A stretch of DNA of 64,000 nucleotides from Algibacter lectus (GCF_900112395.1 NZ_FOLN01000004.1:62001-126000), one strand, 5' to 3'; shown: positions 17,284 to 26,588, numbered from the stretch's first letter. A program made the numbers and translations. The notes: a model not told the origin generated them from the letters alone.

Positions 17284-17379
17284 TAACAAAAAACACTTTG
17301 TAAGTAATTGAAACTATATACGACCAAACCATTGCTAAGAAAAAGAATGATTAGTAATAAATTTTGGTTAATTTATTAG

Positions 17380-17405
17380 GCCCGATGTAAAAGTCGGGCT
17401 TTTTG
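17380..17405 (+). terminator. Rho-independent terminator
   Basis: GCCCGA / TCGGGC stem with an 8-nt loop followed by TTTTT; ends the LuxE-like gene, just before the convergent amidase gene. Confidence 0.75.
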
Positions 17406-17412
17406 TTTTTTA

Positions 17413-18192
17413 TTAATGAATTGAAAAAGCATCTCGATCGTTCAAAAACTTCAATTTATTTCTATACGCTTCCACATGGCGCTTCTCTAAAGTAATTATT
17501 TGAGTACCTTCTTCGTGCGGTTCGAAATTAGATAACTGATTTCCTAAAACATCGTAGACAGCAGAGTGACCAGAATATTCACTATTCACACCATCTACAC
17601 CTACTCTATTCACACCAATACAATAACTCATATTCTCGATAGCTCGCGCTTTTAAAAGCGTATCCCAAGCCGTAACACGTGGTTTTGGCCAGTTGGCTAC
17701 ATAAATCAATACTTCGTAATTTTCAGTATTTCTTGCCCATACGGGAAAACGTAAATCGTAACAAATTAACGGACAGATTTTCCAACCTAGATAATCTATA
17801 ATCAACTTTTCATTGCCTGCCGTATATGTTTTCTCCTCGCCAACTAAGGTAAAAGCATGGCGTTTATTATAAATAGTAATTTTACCCGAAGGTTCTACAA
17901 ATACTAAACGATTGTAATACTTACCCGCTTCTGTTATTACCAAACTACCAACAATAGCCGCATCTTTTTTAGCAGCCATATCTTTTAGCCATGTAATAGT
18001 TTCCCCATCCATAGTTTCCGCTACCTTTTCAGCGTTCATGGTAAAACCACTTGTAAACATTTCAGGCAGTATAATGAGATCTATACTGCCTGAAATTTGT
18101 TCTATTTTTTCTGCAAACTGCTCACGGTTTTTTTGAGGATTTTCCCAAACTAAATTCGCCTGAATTAACGCTACCTTAAGCTCTTTTTCCAT
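17413..18192 (-). CDS. Omega-amidase/nitrilase-superfamily hydrolase (YafV-like)
   Basis: 259-residue cytoplasmic carbon-nitrogen hydrolase. The catalytic triad is visible: Glu in LPEMFTSGF (~residue 43), Lys in YNKRHAF (~111) and Cys in ICYDLRFPVW (~145). The close match to YafV/Nit2-type enzymes (RKRHAF..., WPKPRVTAWDTLLKARAIEN) suggests removal of the amide from alpha-ketoglutaramate or related omega-amides, a repair and methionine-salvage linked reaction. It is followed upstream on the same strand by two coiled-coil genes with no obvious link. Confidence 0.85.
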   Translation of the reverse strand: MEKELKVALIQANLVWENPQKNREQFAEKIEQISGSIDLIILPEMFTSGFTMNAEKVAETMDGETITWLKDMAAKKDAAIVGSLVITEAGKYYNRLVFVEPSGKITIYNKRHAFTLVGEEKTYTAGNEKLIIDYLGWKICPLICYDLRFPVWARNTENYEVLIYVANWPKPRVTAWDTLLKARAIENMSYCIGVNRVGVDGVNSEYSGHSAVYDVLGNQLSNFEPHEEGTQIITLEKRHVEAYRNKLKFLNDRDAFSIH

Positions 18193-18206
18193 ACCGTGAT
18201 TTTATT

Positions 18207-18731
18207 TTATAGTTTACTTTTTGCTTTATCTAACTTTTCTTTTAGCTTCTCAATATTCTCTAGCGACTTCTTTTCGTCTACCGGAGACAATTTACCTTTA
18301 TTTTTTAACTTTTCGTATTTCGAAATAGCATCTTTATGCTTTTTTCCTGCTTTTTCAAAATTAGACTTTGCCTTCTCTTTAGCCTTCAATGCTTTTTCGG
18401 CCTTCTTTTGTTCTTTTTCAGCTTTTTTTAATGCTTTCTCCTGATCCTTTTTCGCTTTCTCTTCTTTCTTAACAGCCTTTTCTTTGGCTTTTACCTTTTC
18501 AAGCTCTGCCTTTTCAGCTGCTTTAGCTTTGTCTAATTCTGCTTTTTTAACACTAAAAGCATCCTTTATTTGTTGTTGATCTTCAATAGATAATGTTTTT
18601 GTAACATCGGCTCCATCTTTAATAATTTTACTACCTTTAACTTGGTATGTCGCTTCTTTAAATACTACCTCTTGTGCATTAACTGCAAAACAGAATACAA
18701 ATAAGACTAGGGTTGCAAATATATTTTTCAT
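18207..18731 (-). CDS. Exported lysine-rich coiled-coil protein, paralogue of the next gene
   Basis: 174 residues; signal peptide (MKNIFATLVLFVFCFAVNAQ), a short N-terminal region (EATYQVKGSKIIKDGADVTKTLSIEDQQQI) and then a long Lys/Glu/Ala helix (residues ~60-174), predicted coiled coil. It is a tandem paralogue of the gene at 18740-19264: same length, same order, shared KYxKLKxKGKLSPxDEKK block near residue 140. The signal peptide lacks a lipobox cysteine, so this copy is probably soluble in the periplasm. Function is not recognised; envelope spacing or peptidoglycan interaction are guesses. Confidence 0.7.
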   Translation of the reverse strand: MKNIFATLVLFVFCFAVNAQEVVFKEATYQVKGSKIIKDGADVTKTLSIEDQQQIKDAFSVKKAELDKAKAAEKAELEKVKAKEKAVKKEEKAKKDQEKALKKAEKEQKKAEKALKAKEKAKSNFEKAGKKHKDAISKYEKLKNKGKLSPVDEKKSLENIEKLKEKLDKAKSKL

Positions 18732-18739
18732 AATTAATT

Positions 18740-19264
18740 TTATTTTAAGTTTTTATAAATAGTGTTATACTCTTTTATTTTAGCTTCTAAATCTTCAAAA
18801 CGGCCTTGCCACTTCTCTTCATCACTAGGCGATAGCTTACCTTTTTCTTTTAGTTTATTATACTTCTCTTTTTTACTCTCTAGTTTTTCTTTAGCCTTTA
18901 AAAAATCGTCTCGAGCATCTTCTATTGCTTCTTGTTTCTCTTCTAATTGTTTTTGACTTTCCTCTAAGGCTTCTTGCTTTTCCTTAGCTTTCTCTATAGT
19001 TTGCTCTACTTTTTTCTGCTCCTTTTCTAACTTTTCTTTTTTATCTTCAGCAAGACGCTCAGCTTCAAGGCGCTTACTTAAAACGGCCTTTATGTCTTTC
19101 TTCTCGTTTTCGGATAACAGCTCTGTAATATCTTTACCTTTACTATAAAAGTTATCGTTTTTCACTTTATACACAGCACCTTCTTCCATTATAACACGCT
19201 CTCCACTTCCGCAAGACATGCATAAACCAATTAATGCTATGGGTAATATTTTTATCATCTTCAT
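18740..19264 (-). CDS. Lipoprotein with long charged coiled coil
   Basis: 174 residues. The signal peptide ends in a lipobox (IGLCMSCGSGE, likely Cys19), so the mature protein should be membrane-anchored. A short conserved N-terminal segment (GAVYKVKNDNFYSKGKDITELLSENEKKDI) is followed by a Glu/Lys-rich heptad-like helix to the end. It parallels the downstream paralogue in architecture and in the motif KYNKLKEKGKLSPSDEEK. A second ATG two codons in (19258) is an equally good start. Eight bases separate the two genes, so they are cotranscribed. No known function. Confidence 0.7.
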   Translation of the reverse strand: MKMIKILPIALIGLCMSCGSGERVIMEEGAVYKVKNDNFYSKGKDITELLSENEKKDIKAVLSKRLEAERLAEDKKEKLEKEQKKVEQTIEKAKEKQEALEESQKQLEEKQEAIEDARDDFLKAKEKLESKKEKYNKLKEKGKLSPSDEEKWQGRFEDLEAKIKEYNTIYKNLK

Positions 19265-19512
19265 ATTCTATACCTTTTTTTTAAGATTCTCTATCTATTT
19301 AGACACAAAATTAAGGGTTAGTCACTAGCTTAACACCCTTTTAACAAAGGCCTAAGTTCGCAACCTCTTCAAATTAACGTAAAATGAAGTTAAACAACGC
19401 ATTAGCCATTTAATTGAAAAACGCGTATGTTAAAATTAGAGCTGAAAAATGACACAATAATCAAAGAGTGGCGATTATTTTTTCTTCGGAACACCTTAAA
19501 AGAAGCTCTTAA

Positions 19513-21282
19513 TTATACAATTTCCATTTTCTTCAATAGAAAAGATGCATTCATGTTTTTACAAACTCCCGTTTTAAGAGTGTAATCAAAATGAAGTTCA
19601 TCATTAATAATTTCAGCATCGAAGTAATAGTTTTTTACTTGCGGTAGTTCGTTTTCAATTTCGCACAAACTTAAATCGTGCGTTGCAATAATTCCGGTAG
19701 CCTTAGAAGCCACTAATTTTTCAACAAACTTACGAGAACCAATAGCCTTATCGGTACTATTTGTCCCCTTTAAAATTTCATCTAAAATAATAAAATAAGG
19801 TTCTTTTTGAATAGCATCTACAATGTATTTTAATCGTGTTAACTCAGAAAAGAAGTACGAGCTATCATCGGTTAACGAATCTGTGGTGCGCATACTTGTA
19901 ATCAATTTTACAGGCGAATATTCACTCGTTTCAGCACAAATAGGCAAACCAACATTGGCCATAACAATATGCAGAGACATAGTACGTAAAAAGGTGCTTT
20001 TTCCTGCCATATTTGCCCCAGTAACAATAAAGAATTCCTCATTACCCATAGAGACGTTACTATCTACACGTTTAGACTTGTTTAACAAAGGGTGCCCTAA
20101 ATTTGTAGCTTTTATAACCGACCCGTTGTTTACTATTTTAGGAAACACAAAATCAGGATGATTAAAATTAAAACCACCTAAGGAGTTATAAGCATCGAAA
20201 AAGGAAACCACCTCAAACCAATCTTCAACTTTATCAGCATATTGATTAATCCATTTTTCAATACGGTAGCTGTTTTTAATATCCGACAAGAACAAGCCGT
20301 TACCAAATATAGCCGAGATAATATTATTGCGATTATCTAATGCATCCAAACCTTTGGATAACTCTTTAAAAATAAGTGACGCCTTTTTATGTTCCGATTG
20401 AATTTTTTCTTGTTTCTTCTGAAGCAATTCTGAAGTGAAATTTTCATTTTCAATTAAATTCAACAATAAAGCATACTGACGAAATGTATCTTTAACCTGA
20501 TCGGCTCCTGTTGAAAGTTGATTGATACGCTTGACATAAACACCAGAAAAGCCTAAGCCAATAAGCAACCAATAGCCAACAATTTCAGAATTAATTAAAT
20601 TCAAAATAGTTAATACAAATAATGTTACCGAAATAACAGTAAACCCTATTGGTAACCATTGCATCATTTTTGGCAAAAACGTTTTATAATTTTTTAACCA
20701 TGTTACAATTTGCTTTGCAGACGTTTCTGTTTCAATCAAACTCGAATTAGCATCATAATGCTGCCTCCATTCGGGCTTACTACTTAATTCTTCTATGGCT
20801 TTTTGTCGTGAAACAATATTTTCAGTATTGTTCGCTTTTAATAAGTCAGCCAATCGTTCTTGTCCTTCAGTAATCGTTGTTCTGTTTATAAATTGAAAAA
20901 ATGAACCTCGACCAAATAAATCGATATCTAAACTATAAAAATGATTTGGGTCTTGAAATTTAAGTCCCTGATCTCGATCATGAAAATTACCCGAAGCAAT
21001 TTTAATCTCTTCTTCATTTATAACAACCAGCGCTTTTTTAAACTGACGTTCGCGTTTAATATCGTTATACTTTGATAATAAAAACAGAAAACCCACAACA
21101 CCCAAAACCCCAATACCTAAAGCAATTTGCCAGTTTTGAAAAGTGAAGTATATACCAAAACCTGTAGCAACAAAAACCAACAACCTTAGCATGCTTAAGG
21201 TTATCATTTGCTTATGCAACTTTTGTGCTTCTGCAGTGTATGTTGCTTGATGTTCTTGGTAATAATCTATAGGTGCACTCAT
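19513..21282 (-). CDS. Membrane-anchored MutS-like ATPase
   Basis: 589 residues. The C-terminal ATPase domain matches MutS domain V: Walker A TGANMAGKSTFLRTM (near residue 420), TDSLTDDSSYFFSELTRLK, Walker B FIILDEILKGTNSTDK and ATHDLSL. Unlike MutS1 or MutS2 it has no mismatch-binding or Smr domain; the N-terminal half instead has two pairs of hydrophobic segments (~residues 28-70 and ~205-250), so it is probably an inner-membrane protein. The clamp/lever helices (LLNLIENENFTSELLQKKQEKIQ) are retained. Role in DNA repair is not implied; homologues are widespread in Bacteroidota but uncharacterised to my knowledge. Confidence 0.8.
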   Translation of the reverse strand: MSAPIDYYQEHQATYTAEAQKLHKQMITLSMLRLLVFVATGFGIYFTFQNWQIALGIGVLGVVGFLFLLSKYNDIKRERQFKKALVVINEEEIKIASGNFHDRDQGLKFQDPNHFYSLDIDLFGRGSFFQFINRTTITEGQERLADLLKANNTENIVSRQKAIEELSSKPEWRQHYDANSSLIETETSAKQIVTWLKNYKTFLPKMMQWLPIGFTVISVTLFVLTILNLINSEIVGYWLLIGLGFSGVYVKRINQLSTGADQVKDTFRQYALLLNLIENENFTSELLQKKQEKIQSEHKKASLIFKELSKGLDALDNRNNIISAIFGNGLFLSDIKNSYRIEKWINQYADKVEDWFEVVSFFDAYNSLGGFNFNHPDFVFPKIVNNGSVIKATNLGHPLLNKSKRVDSNVSMGNEEFFIVTGANMAGKSTFLRTMSLHIVMANVGLPICAETSEYSPVKLITSMRTTDSLTDDSSYFFSELTRLKYIVDAIQKEPYFIILDEILKGTNSTDKAIGSRKFVEKLVASKATGIIATHDLSLCEIENELPQVKNYYFDAEIINDELHFDYTLKTGVCKNMNASFLLKKMEIV

Positions 21283-21417
21283 TTTGTTTATTTGAATTGG
21301 TAAAGAAACGAAAAAGCTCTGAAATCTGTTTTTCAGAGCTTTGTTTTTAACTAAGTTTTACATTGAATTTAACATCGCTTAGAATGTTAAACTTCAAAAG
21401 AAATTTATTTATTATGC

Positions 21418-22122
21418 TTAATCTCTAGACATAAAAATACGTAACACATACCAAAACAGTAGCATGAGCGAAGCAAACAAGCCTAAAGCAGCAGGAATAT
21501 AATCTTCAACACCATATTTATTTACCAAATTTGATGTTTGATACAAAATTGAACCAGCAGCTAAAAGACACATACCAACCGAAAACCAAAGTCCTAAATT
21601 GAAACCAAAAATACTACCAGCGATAATTAACCCAATAGCAATAAAAAACCCAACGGTTAATCCTGCTTTTAAAAATGAAAAATCTTTTTTAGTAACAAAA
21701 ACAATAGCCGATAATCCGCTAAATAAAGCCAATGTAACAATACCGGCTTGTTTTAAAATATCTGGCCCTGTTTCCATGGCATAAGCTGCAATGTATATAA
21801 GTGGTACAAAAATAAAAGCTTCGGCTAAAATGTAAAGTCCATAAGCTAAATATTGTTTGTTTTTGTCTGGCGTTTTAAGCGCCATACCTTCAGCATAGTT
21901 TGTAATAAACATAAAACCACCAAGCATAATAAGCCAACGCCAACCTTGCGTCATGGATAAAGCGAACTCTACAACTGTATCACTTTGTAATAATAAGTAT
22001 TCAAAAAGAATAAATGCCAAAACACCACCCGCAACATGCGAATACGTTTTTTTATAAAAAGCCACTCTATCTACTTCAGATAGTTGACTTACCATAAGCT
22101 TACCATTAAATGTTTGATTCAT
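21418..22122 (-). CDS. Bax inhibitor-1/YccA-family membrane protein
   Basis: 234-residue integral membrane protein with about seven hydrophobic segments and an acidic or hydrophilic terminus (YVLRIFMSRD). The spacing of helices and the central DFSFLKAGLTVGFFIAIGLII region resemble the Bax inhibitor-1 (UPF0005) family, represented in E. coli by YccA/YbhL, proposed pH-sensitive calcium leak or FtsH-modulating proteins. The next gene on the same strand (40 bp away) encodes a membrane metallopeptidase, which may be cotranscribed. Function in this organism is not known. Confidence 0.8.
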   Translation of the reverse strand: MNQTFNGKLMVSQLSEVDRVAFYKKTYSHVAGGVLAFILFEYLLLQSDTVVEFALSMTQGWRWLIMLGGFMFITNYAEGMALKTPDKNKQYLAYGLYILAEAFIFVPLIYIAAYAMETGPDILKQAGIVTLALFSGLSAIVFVTKKDFSFLKAGLTVGFFIAIGLIIAGSIFGFNLGLWFSVGMCLLAAGSILYQTSNLVNKYGVEDYIPAALGLFASLMLLFWYVLRIFMSRD

Positions 22123-22161
22123 AATTTGGGATTTAATTGATTTTTAAATTATTAATAGGTA

Positions 22162-22860
22162 TTAATCTCTAGAGCCACCAAATACTTGAAAAGCCCAATA
22201 TACTAAAGACGCTAAAGAACCAATTGCAGCAACTAAATATGTACGTGCAGCCCATTTTAAGGCATCTTCCGATCCTGCATATTCTTCTTGAGACAACATG
22301 TTTTTATTTTTCAACCACGCCAAAGCACGGTTACTAGCATCGTATTCTACCGGTAAAGTTACAAAACTGAATAAAGTTGCAAAACCCATCATGACTAATC
22401 CAGCAACGGCAATCCAATATCCAAGTCCTAAACCTGCTGCGGCACCTAACATTAAACCACCAATAACAACCCATTGTGACATATTTGACGTTACACTAAC
22501 AACAGGTACTAATTTAGATCGCACCCCTAACCATTGATACGCTTGCGCATGTTGCACGGCGTGACCACACTCGTGTGCTGCCACAGCCGCAGCTGCTGCG
22601 TTTCTTTGATTATAAACAGACTCACTTAAGTTTACTGTTTTATTTGTTGGATTATAATGGTCGGTTAATTGCCCAGGTGTAGAAATAACCTCAACATCGG
22701 TAATACCGTTATCTGCTAACATTTTTGTAGCAATTTCGGCGCCACTCATGCCATTTCTCAGTTGTATTTTAGAATATTTGGCAAACTTTTTCTTTAAGGT
22801 ACTACTCGCTATCCAACTTAAAAGCGCTATGGCACCCAATAATATATAATATCCAATCAT
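22162..22860 (-). CDS. YugP-type membrane zinc metallopeptidase
   Basis: 232-residue inner-membrane peptidase of the YugP/DUF2268-like zinc metallopeptidase family. The catalytic motif HECGHAVQHA (HExxH, residues ~96-105) follows an N-terminal transmembrane helix, and three more hydrophobic segments follow (VIGGLMLGAAAGLGLGYWIA and others). EYDASNRALAWL probably contributes the third zinc ligand. Substrates are unknown; family members are thought to work in membrane-protein quality control. Located next to the Bax inhibitor-like gene on the same strand. Confidence 0.85.
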   Translation of the reverse strand: MIGYYILLGAIALLSWIASSTLKKKFAKYSKIQLRNGMSGAEIATKMLADNGITDVEVISTPGQLTDHYNPTNKTVNLSESVYNQRNAAAAAVAAHECGHAVQHAQAYQWLGVRSKLVPVVSVTSNMSQWVVIGGLMLGAAAGLGLGYWIAVAGLVMMGFATLFSFVTLPVEYDASNRALAWLKNKNMLSQEEYAGSEDALKWAARTYLVAAIGSLASLVYWAFQVFGGSRD

Positions 22861-23039
22861 TTTGTTTAGTTTTTAATTTCTAATGTAAATATATCAAAAA
22901 TAAAGCCAATTGCATATTGTGCTAGTTTGTCAGTTAATTTTTAGATGCATAGCGCTTTATAAAAAAATGGTTAACTTCGTTTAACCCCACATATTAATTA
23001 ATGAAACGATTTAATATCGCGACATTCTGATTCTAAATA

Positions 23040-24455
23040 ATGAAAATACTACTAACAGGTTCCACAGGTTATATTGGTAAACGTTTAATTCCGGTTTTAG
23101 TTGAAGCCGGACACGAAGTGATTTGCTGCGTGAGAGACCCCAAACGGTTTAATCCGCCAGAATCTTTAGCAAAAAGCATTACGGTGCTTCAATTAGACCT
23201 TTTAGATCAAGCTTCTTTAGAACATATTCCAAAAGATATTGATGGTGCTTATTATTTGGTACACTCCATGTCTTCGGATGGTGATTATAAATCTTTAGAA
23301 GAAACATCTGCAAAAAACTTTAGGAATGCTTTAAAAAACACAAACGTAAATCATGTGGTTTATTTAAGTGGTATTGTTAACGAAACCGAACTCTCTAAAC
23401 ATTTAAGCTCAAGAAAAAATGTAGAAATAGAACTGGCAAAAGGCGATTACAACTTTACAGCTTTACGCGCCGGAATTATTATTGGCTCCGGAAGTGCTTC
23501 TTTTGAAATTATTAGGGATTTAGTTGAAAAGCTCCCGATCATGATTACTCCAAAATGGTTAAACACCAAATGCCAACCCATCGGCATTTCCGATGTTATG
23601 GCTTTTCTTTCTAAATCGATGTTTAACCCCGAAACTTATAATGAGAATTTTGATATTGGAGGTCCTGATGTTTTAACCTATAAAGAGATGCTTTTAAATT
23701 TTGGTAAAGCCAGAAACTTAAAACGTAGAATTTATACGGTTCCGGTAATGACACCCAAACTATCATCGTACTGGCTTTATTTTGTAACCTCAACATCGTA
23801 CAAATTAGCATCGTCTCTAGTACATAGCATGAAGGTTGAAGTAGTTTGCCGTGATAATAGAATAAATACCATTTTAGGCATAACACCTTTGAGTTATGAA
23901 GAAGCCTTAAAACGCGCTTTTAGTAAAATTGAAAATAATGAAATTCTGTCGAGTTGGAAAGATGCTTACTCCAGTAGCGGATTAAACTTTAATATATCCG
24001 AATTTATACAAGTCCCCTCTTTTGGTTGTTTTAAAGATAGTAGAACGAAAGCTATTGAAAACCGCGAAGCTTCTATAAACAAAATTTGGGCTATTGGCGG
24101 AAACACCGGCTGGTATTATGGCACATGGCTTTGGAAAATTAGAGGCTACATGGACAAGCTTTTTGGCGGTGTTGGATTGAGGCGCGGACGCACCAATCCG
24201 GCAACCATTAATGTTGGTGATTCTATTGATTTTTGGCGTGTATTGTATGCCGATAAAGAAGAAGGACGTTTACTTTTATTTGCTGAAATGAAACTTCCGG
24301 GTGAAGCTTGGTTGGAGTTTAAAGTGGTTGACAATAAACTAACTCAAACCGCAACTTTTAGACCGCTTGGTTTAGCCGGCAGACTGTATTGGTATTCGGT
24401 ATTACCTTTCCATGGTTTTATTTTTAAAGGTATGCTGAAGGCTTTAGCTGAATAA
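23040..24455 (+). CDS. SDR-family oxidoreductase with C-terminal DUF2867 domain
   Basis: 471 residues. The N-terminal ~290 residues form an atypical SDR (Rossmann motif LLTGSTGYIGKRLIPVL at residues 4-20; YLVHSMSSDGDY; VVYLSGI), and the C-terminal ~160 are the DUF2867 domain (INKIWAIGGNTGWYYGTWLWKIRG, GGVGLRRGRTNP, DSIDFWRVLYADKEEGRLLL, PGEAWLEF). This fusion occurs in many bacteria with unknown substrate. ATG at 23040 is the only reasonable start, placing the Rossmann strand at the N-terminus. No operon partner; the following gene is unrelated. Confidence 0.82.
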   Translation: MKILLTGSTGYIGKRLIPVLVEAGHEVICCVRDPKRFNPPESLAKSITVLQLDLLDQASLEHIPKDIDGAYYLVHSMSSDGDYKSLEETSAKNFRNALKNTNVNHVVYLSGIVNETELSKHLSSRKNVEIELAKGDYNFTALRAGIIIGSGSASFEIIRDLVEKLPIMITPKWLNTKCQPIGISDVMAFLSKSMFNPETYNENFDIGGPDVLTYKEMLLNFGKARNLKRRIYTVPVMTPKLSSYWLYFVTSTSYKLASSLVHSMKVEVVCRDNRINTILGITPLSYEEALKRAFSKIENNEILSSWKDAYSSSGLNFNISEFIQVPSFGCFKDSRTKAIENREASINKIWAIGGNTGWYYGTWLWKIRGYMDKLFGGVGLRRGRTNPATINVGDSIDFWRVLYADKEEGRLLLFAEMKLPGEAWLEFKVVDNKLTQTATFRPLGLAGRLYWYSVLPFHGFIFKGMLKALAE

Positions 24456-24509
24456 TAGTCACCCAAAACCCTACATAATAAAAGAAATCATTTTTATTTA
24501 TTTTATAAC

Positions 24510-25271
24510 ATGAACTTAGAGGATATAAGAAGAAATTACGAAAATTTTGATGATGAAAAGTTAATTGAAATAGCTACTAAAGACATCCAATCTTTAAGAA
24601 AAGAAGTAATACCAATATTAGAGGCTGAATTACTTAAAAGAAATATTTCATTAGCAGATGCACAAGAAAGAACAAACGTAAAATCTAATACTGAACCCAA
24701 CACCAAAAAGAAAAAGGAAGACAAAATTTTCACAAAGGAGAATATTGAATTCATGAATTCTTTTGAAATACCTCATATTTTAAAAAACGGAAAAGCATAT
24801 TACGTTAAAGGAGATATTACTACAATTTTTTCGATTTTACTGGCAGTACTTCTTGTCCTGTTTTTATTTAAATCGCAATTTGGTGGTGGTGTTAAATTAA
24901 TACTATGGACAATAATTGCATCTATTTTAATAAAGCTTATACTTAAGAAAATGAACTTTGGAAAAATAGCCGAAGTACACCCAACCAAAATTATTTTACC
25001 TAAATACCCTACCGTTAATTTTGGAATGTTTAGAATAATGATTCTGATTAGAATAGCTTCGAACCAGTTAGGAATGTTGGAGTTTAATTATAGAGATATT
25101 TCTAGAGTGTACCAGAAAGACACATTTACTAACAAAGGGTACTATTTGGATATCATCAATAGTACATCTAGAGAAACTGAAAGTCACAGAGTTTTCCTAG
25201 AGGTCCTTTCTGAAAATGATAGAAACCAAATACTAGAAATTATAAAACAGAAATCTGATAGCGCAGCCTAA
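24510..25271 (+). CDS. Uncharacterised membrane protein
   Basis: 253 residues. N-terminal ~50 residues are a helical segment (YENFDDEKLIEIATKDIQSLRKEVIPILEAELLKRNISL) of a type common at the start of Bacteroidota membrane proteins, followed by a charged linker and two transmembrane helices (ITTIFSILLAVLLVLFLF and LILWTIIASILIKLIL, residues ~105-145). The C-terminal ~100 residues (HPTKIILPKYP, FNYRDISRVYQKDTFTNKGYYLDIIN) resemble a bacterial PH-like fold. I do not recognise the family. It is followed by the structured element copy B. Confidence 0.65.
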   Translation: MNLEDIRRNYENFDDEKLIEIATKDIQSLRKEVIPILEAELLKRNISLADAQERTNVKSNTEPNTKKKKEDKIFTKENIEFMNSFEIPHILKNGKAYYVKGDITTIFSILLAVLLVLFLFKSQFGGGVKLILWTIIASILIKLILKKMNFGKIAEVHPTKIILPKYPTVNFGMFRIMILIRIASNQLGMLEFNYRDISRVYQKDTFTNKGYYLDIINSTSRETESHRVFLEVLSENDRNQILEIIKQKSDSAA

Positions 25272-25314
25272 ACCACTTGTTTTCTACTGAAAAACCAACC
25301 TTAGCCCAAAGCCC

Positions 25315-25402
25315 GCGTTAGGGATAGAACGGCCTGTTTGAGCTCCCCGACCTTTTGGAAGGGAGCGAGTAGTGATAGCCCGACCCTTTTCGGGTAACGC
25401 CC
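25315..25402 (+). ncRNA. Structured intergenic element, copy B (Flavobacteria-type RNA/repeat)
   Basis: Starts GCGTTAGGGATAGAACGGCC and ends AGCCCGACCCTTTTCGGGTAACGC. The terminal stem (GCGTTA/TAACGC) and the AGCCCGAnCC block match copy A at 12691-12842. Its own variable stem is GAGCTCCC (25340-25347) with GGGAGCGAG (25361-25369), plus a terminal CCCTTTTCGGG hairpin. It sits 43 bp after the uncharacterised membrane-protein gene and before the convergent ald gene. A small RNA or 3'-UTR element is inferred. Confidence 0.6.
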
Positions 25403-25487
25403 AAATGATTATTTAAAACAAAAAAATCTGATTCTAGACATAATGCCTAAAACCAGATTTAATATATAGTTTGTGTGTTTTAAGAAA

Positions 25488-26588
25488 CTATGCTGTTTCT
25501 AAAGACATATCGAAAGCTTCGGCTATTTCTTTGTACACAATTTTTCCTTTTATAATATTTAAACCTCTTGCTAGTGGCGCGCTGTTTTGACAAGCTTGCT
25601 CCCAACCTTCGTTTGCTAATTTAATAACGTATGGTAAGGTTACGTTGGTTAAACCCATTGTAGATGTATATGGTACAGCACCTGGCATATTGGCTACGGT
25701 GTAATGTACAACCTCGTCTATAATGTATGTTGGATCTTGGTGCGTTGTTGGGTGTGTAGTTTCAAAACATCCGCCTTGATCTACAGCAACATCTACCATT
25801 ACGGTACCTGGACGCATTTCTTTTAACATATCGCGTGTTATTAATTTTGGCGCTTTTGCTCCTTTTAATAATACACCACCAATAATTAAATCGGCATCTA
25901 CAATATGTTTACGTATGTTATATTCACTAGAAAATTCACTAATTACATTGTTTGGCATAGAATCACTTACATAACGTAAAGCCTTCATGTTAATATCCAT
26001 AATAGTAACTTGTGCGCCTAAACCTGATGCCATTTTTGCAGCTTGGTAACCTACAATACCAGCACCTAGAATAAGTACTTTTGCTGGAGGAACTCCTGGA
26101 ATACCACCTAATAAAATACCACGACCTTTAATTGGCTTCTCTAAGAATTTTGCACCTTGTTGTACAGACATACGACCTGCAACCTCAGACATTGGAATTA
26201 AAAGCGGTAAAGATCCGTCGTTATCTTCTACAGTTTCGTAAGCGATACAAACAGATTTACTTTTAATCATAGCTCTAGTTAATGGCTCACTAGATGCAAA
26301 GTGGAAATATGTAAATACCACTTGGTCTTCCCTAATTAAATCGTATTCTGGCTCGATAGGTTCTTTTACCTTCACTATCATGTCTGCAATTTCGTAAACA
26401 GCCTCTATGCTGTCTAAAATAGTTGCTCCTGCCTCTATATATTCTTCATCAAGAAAACCACTATTAAAACCTGCGTTTGTTTGTACGTAAACCTCATGGT
26501 TTCTTTTGGTTAATTCGAAAACTCCAGAAGGTATCATACCTACTCTATTTTCGCTATTTTTTATCTCAATAGGAACTCCAATTTTCAT
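25488..26588 (-). CDS. ald: Alanine dehydrogenase
   Basis: NAD-dependent enzyme interconverting alanine and pyruvate with ammonia, in the cytoplasm. The 366-residue protein matches the family: N-terminal GVPIEIKNSENRVGMIPSGV, nucleotide-binding LILGAGIVGYQAAKMASGLGA (residues ~171-191) and C-terminal domain PGAVPYTSTMGLTNVTLPYV. The substrate-binding Arg15 region (ENRVG) and a catalytic His (YFHFASSEPL) are present. The upstream 300 bp contain strong inverted repeats (26751-26862) that separate it from the SemiSWEET gene. Typical length is 360-375. Confidence 0.93.
   Translation of the reverse strand: MKIGVPIEIKNSENRVGMIPSGVFELTKRNHEVYVQTNAGFNSGFLDEEYIEAGATILDSIEAVYEIADMIVKVKEPIEPEYDLIREDQVVFTYFHFASSEPLTRAMIKSKSVCIAYETVEDNDGSLPLLIPMSEVAGRMSVQQGAKFLEKPIKGRGILLGGIPGVPPAKVLILGAGIVGYQAAKMASGLGAQVTIMDINMKALRYVSDSMPNNVISEFSSEYNIRKHIVDADLIIGGVLLKGAKAPKLITRDMLKEMRPGTVMVDVAVDQGGCFETTHPTTHQDPTYIIDEVVHYTVANMPGAVPYTSTMGLTNVTLPYVIKLANEGWEQACQNSAPLARGLNIIKGKIVYKEIAEAFDMSLETA

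Noticed and set aside
18196-18444. Plus-strand ORF across the coiled-coil gene
   Set aside because: Antisense shadow: the Lys/Glu repeats of the true gene read as Phe/Ser in reverse.
19513-21282. Reading the MutS homologue as a mismatch repair protein
   Set aside because: There is no mismatch-recognition or Smr domain and there are membrane segments, so I do not call it mutS.
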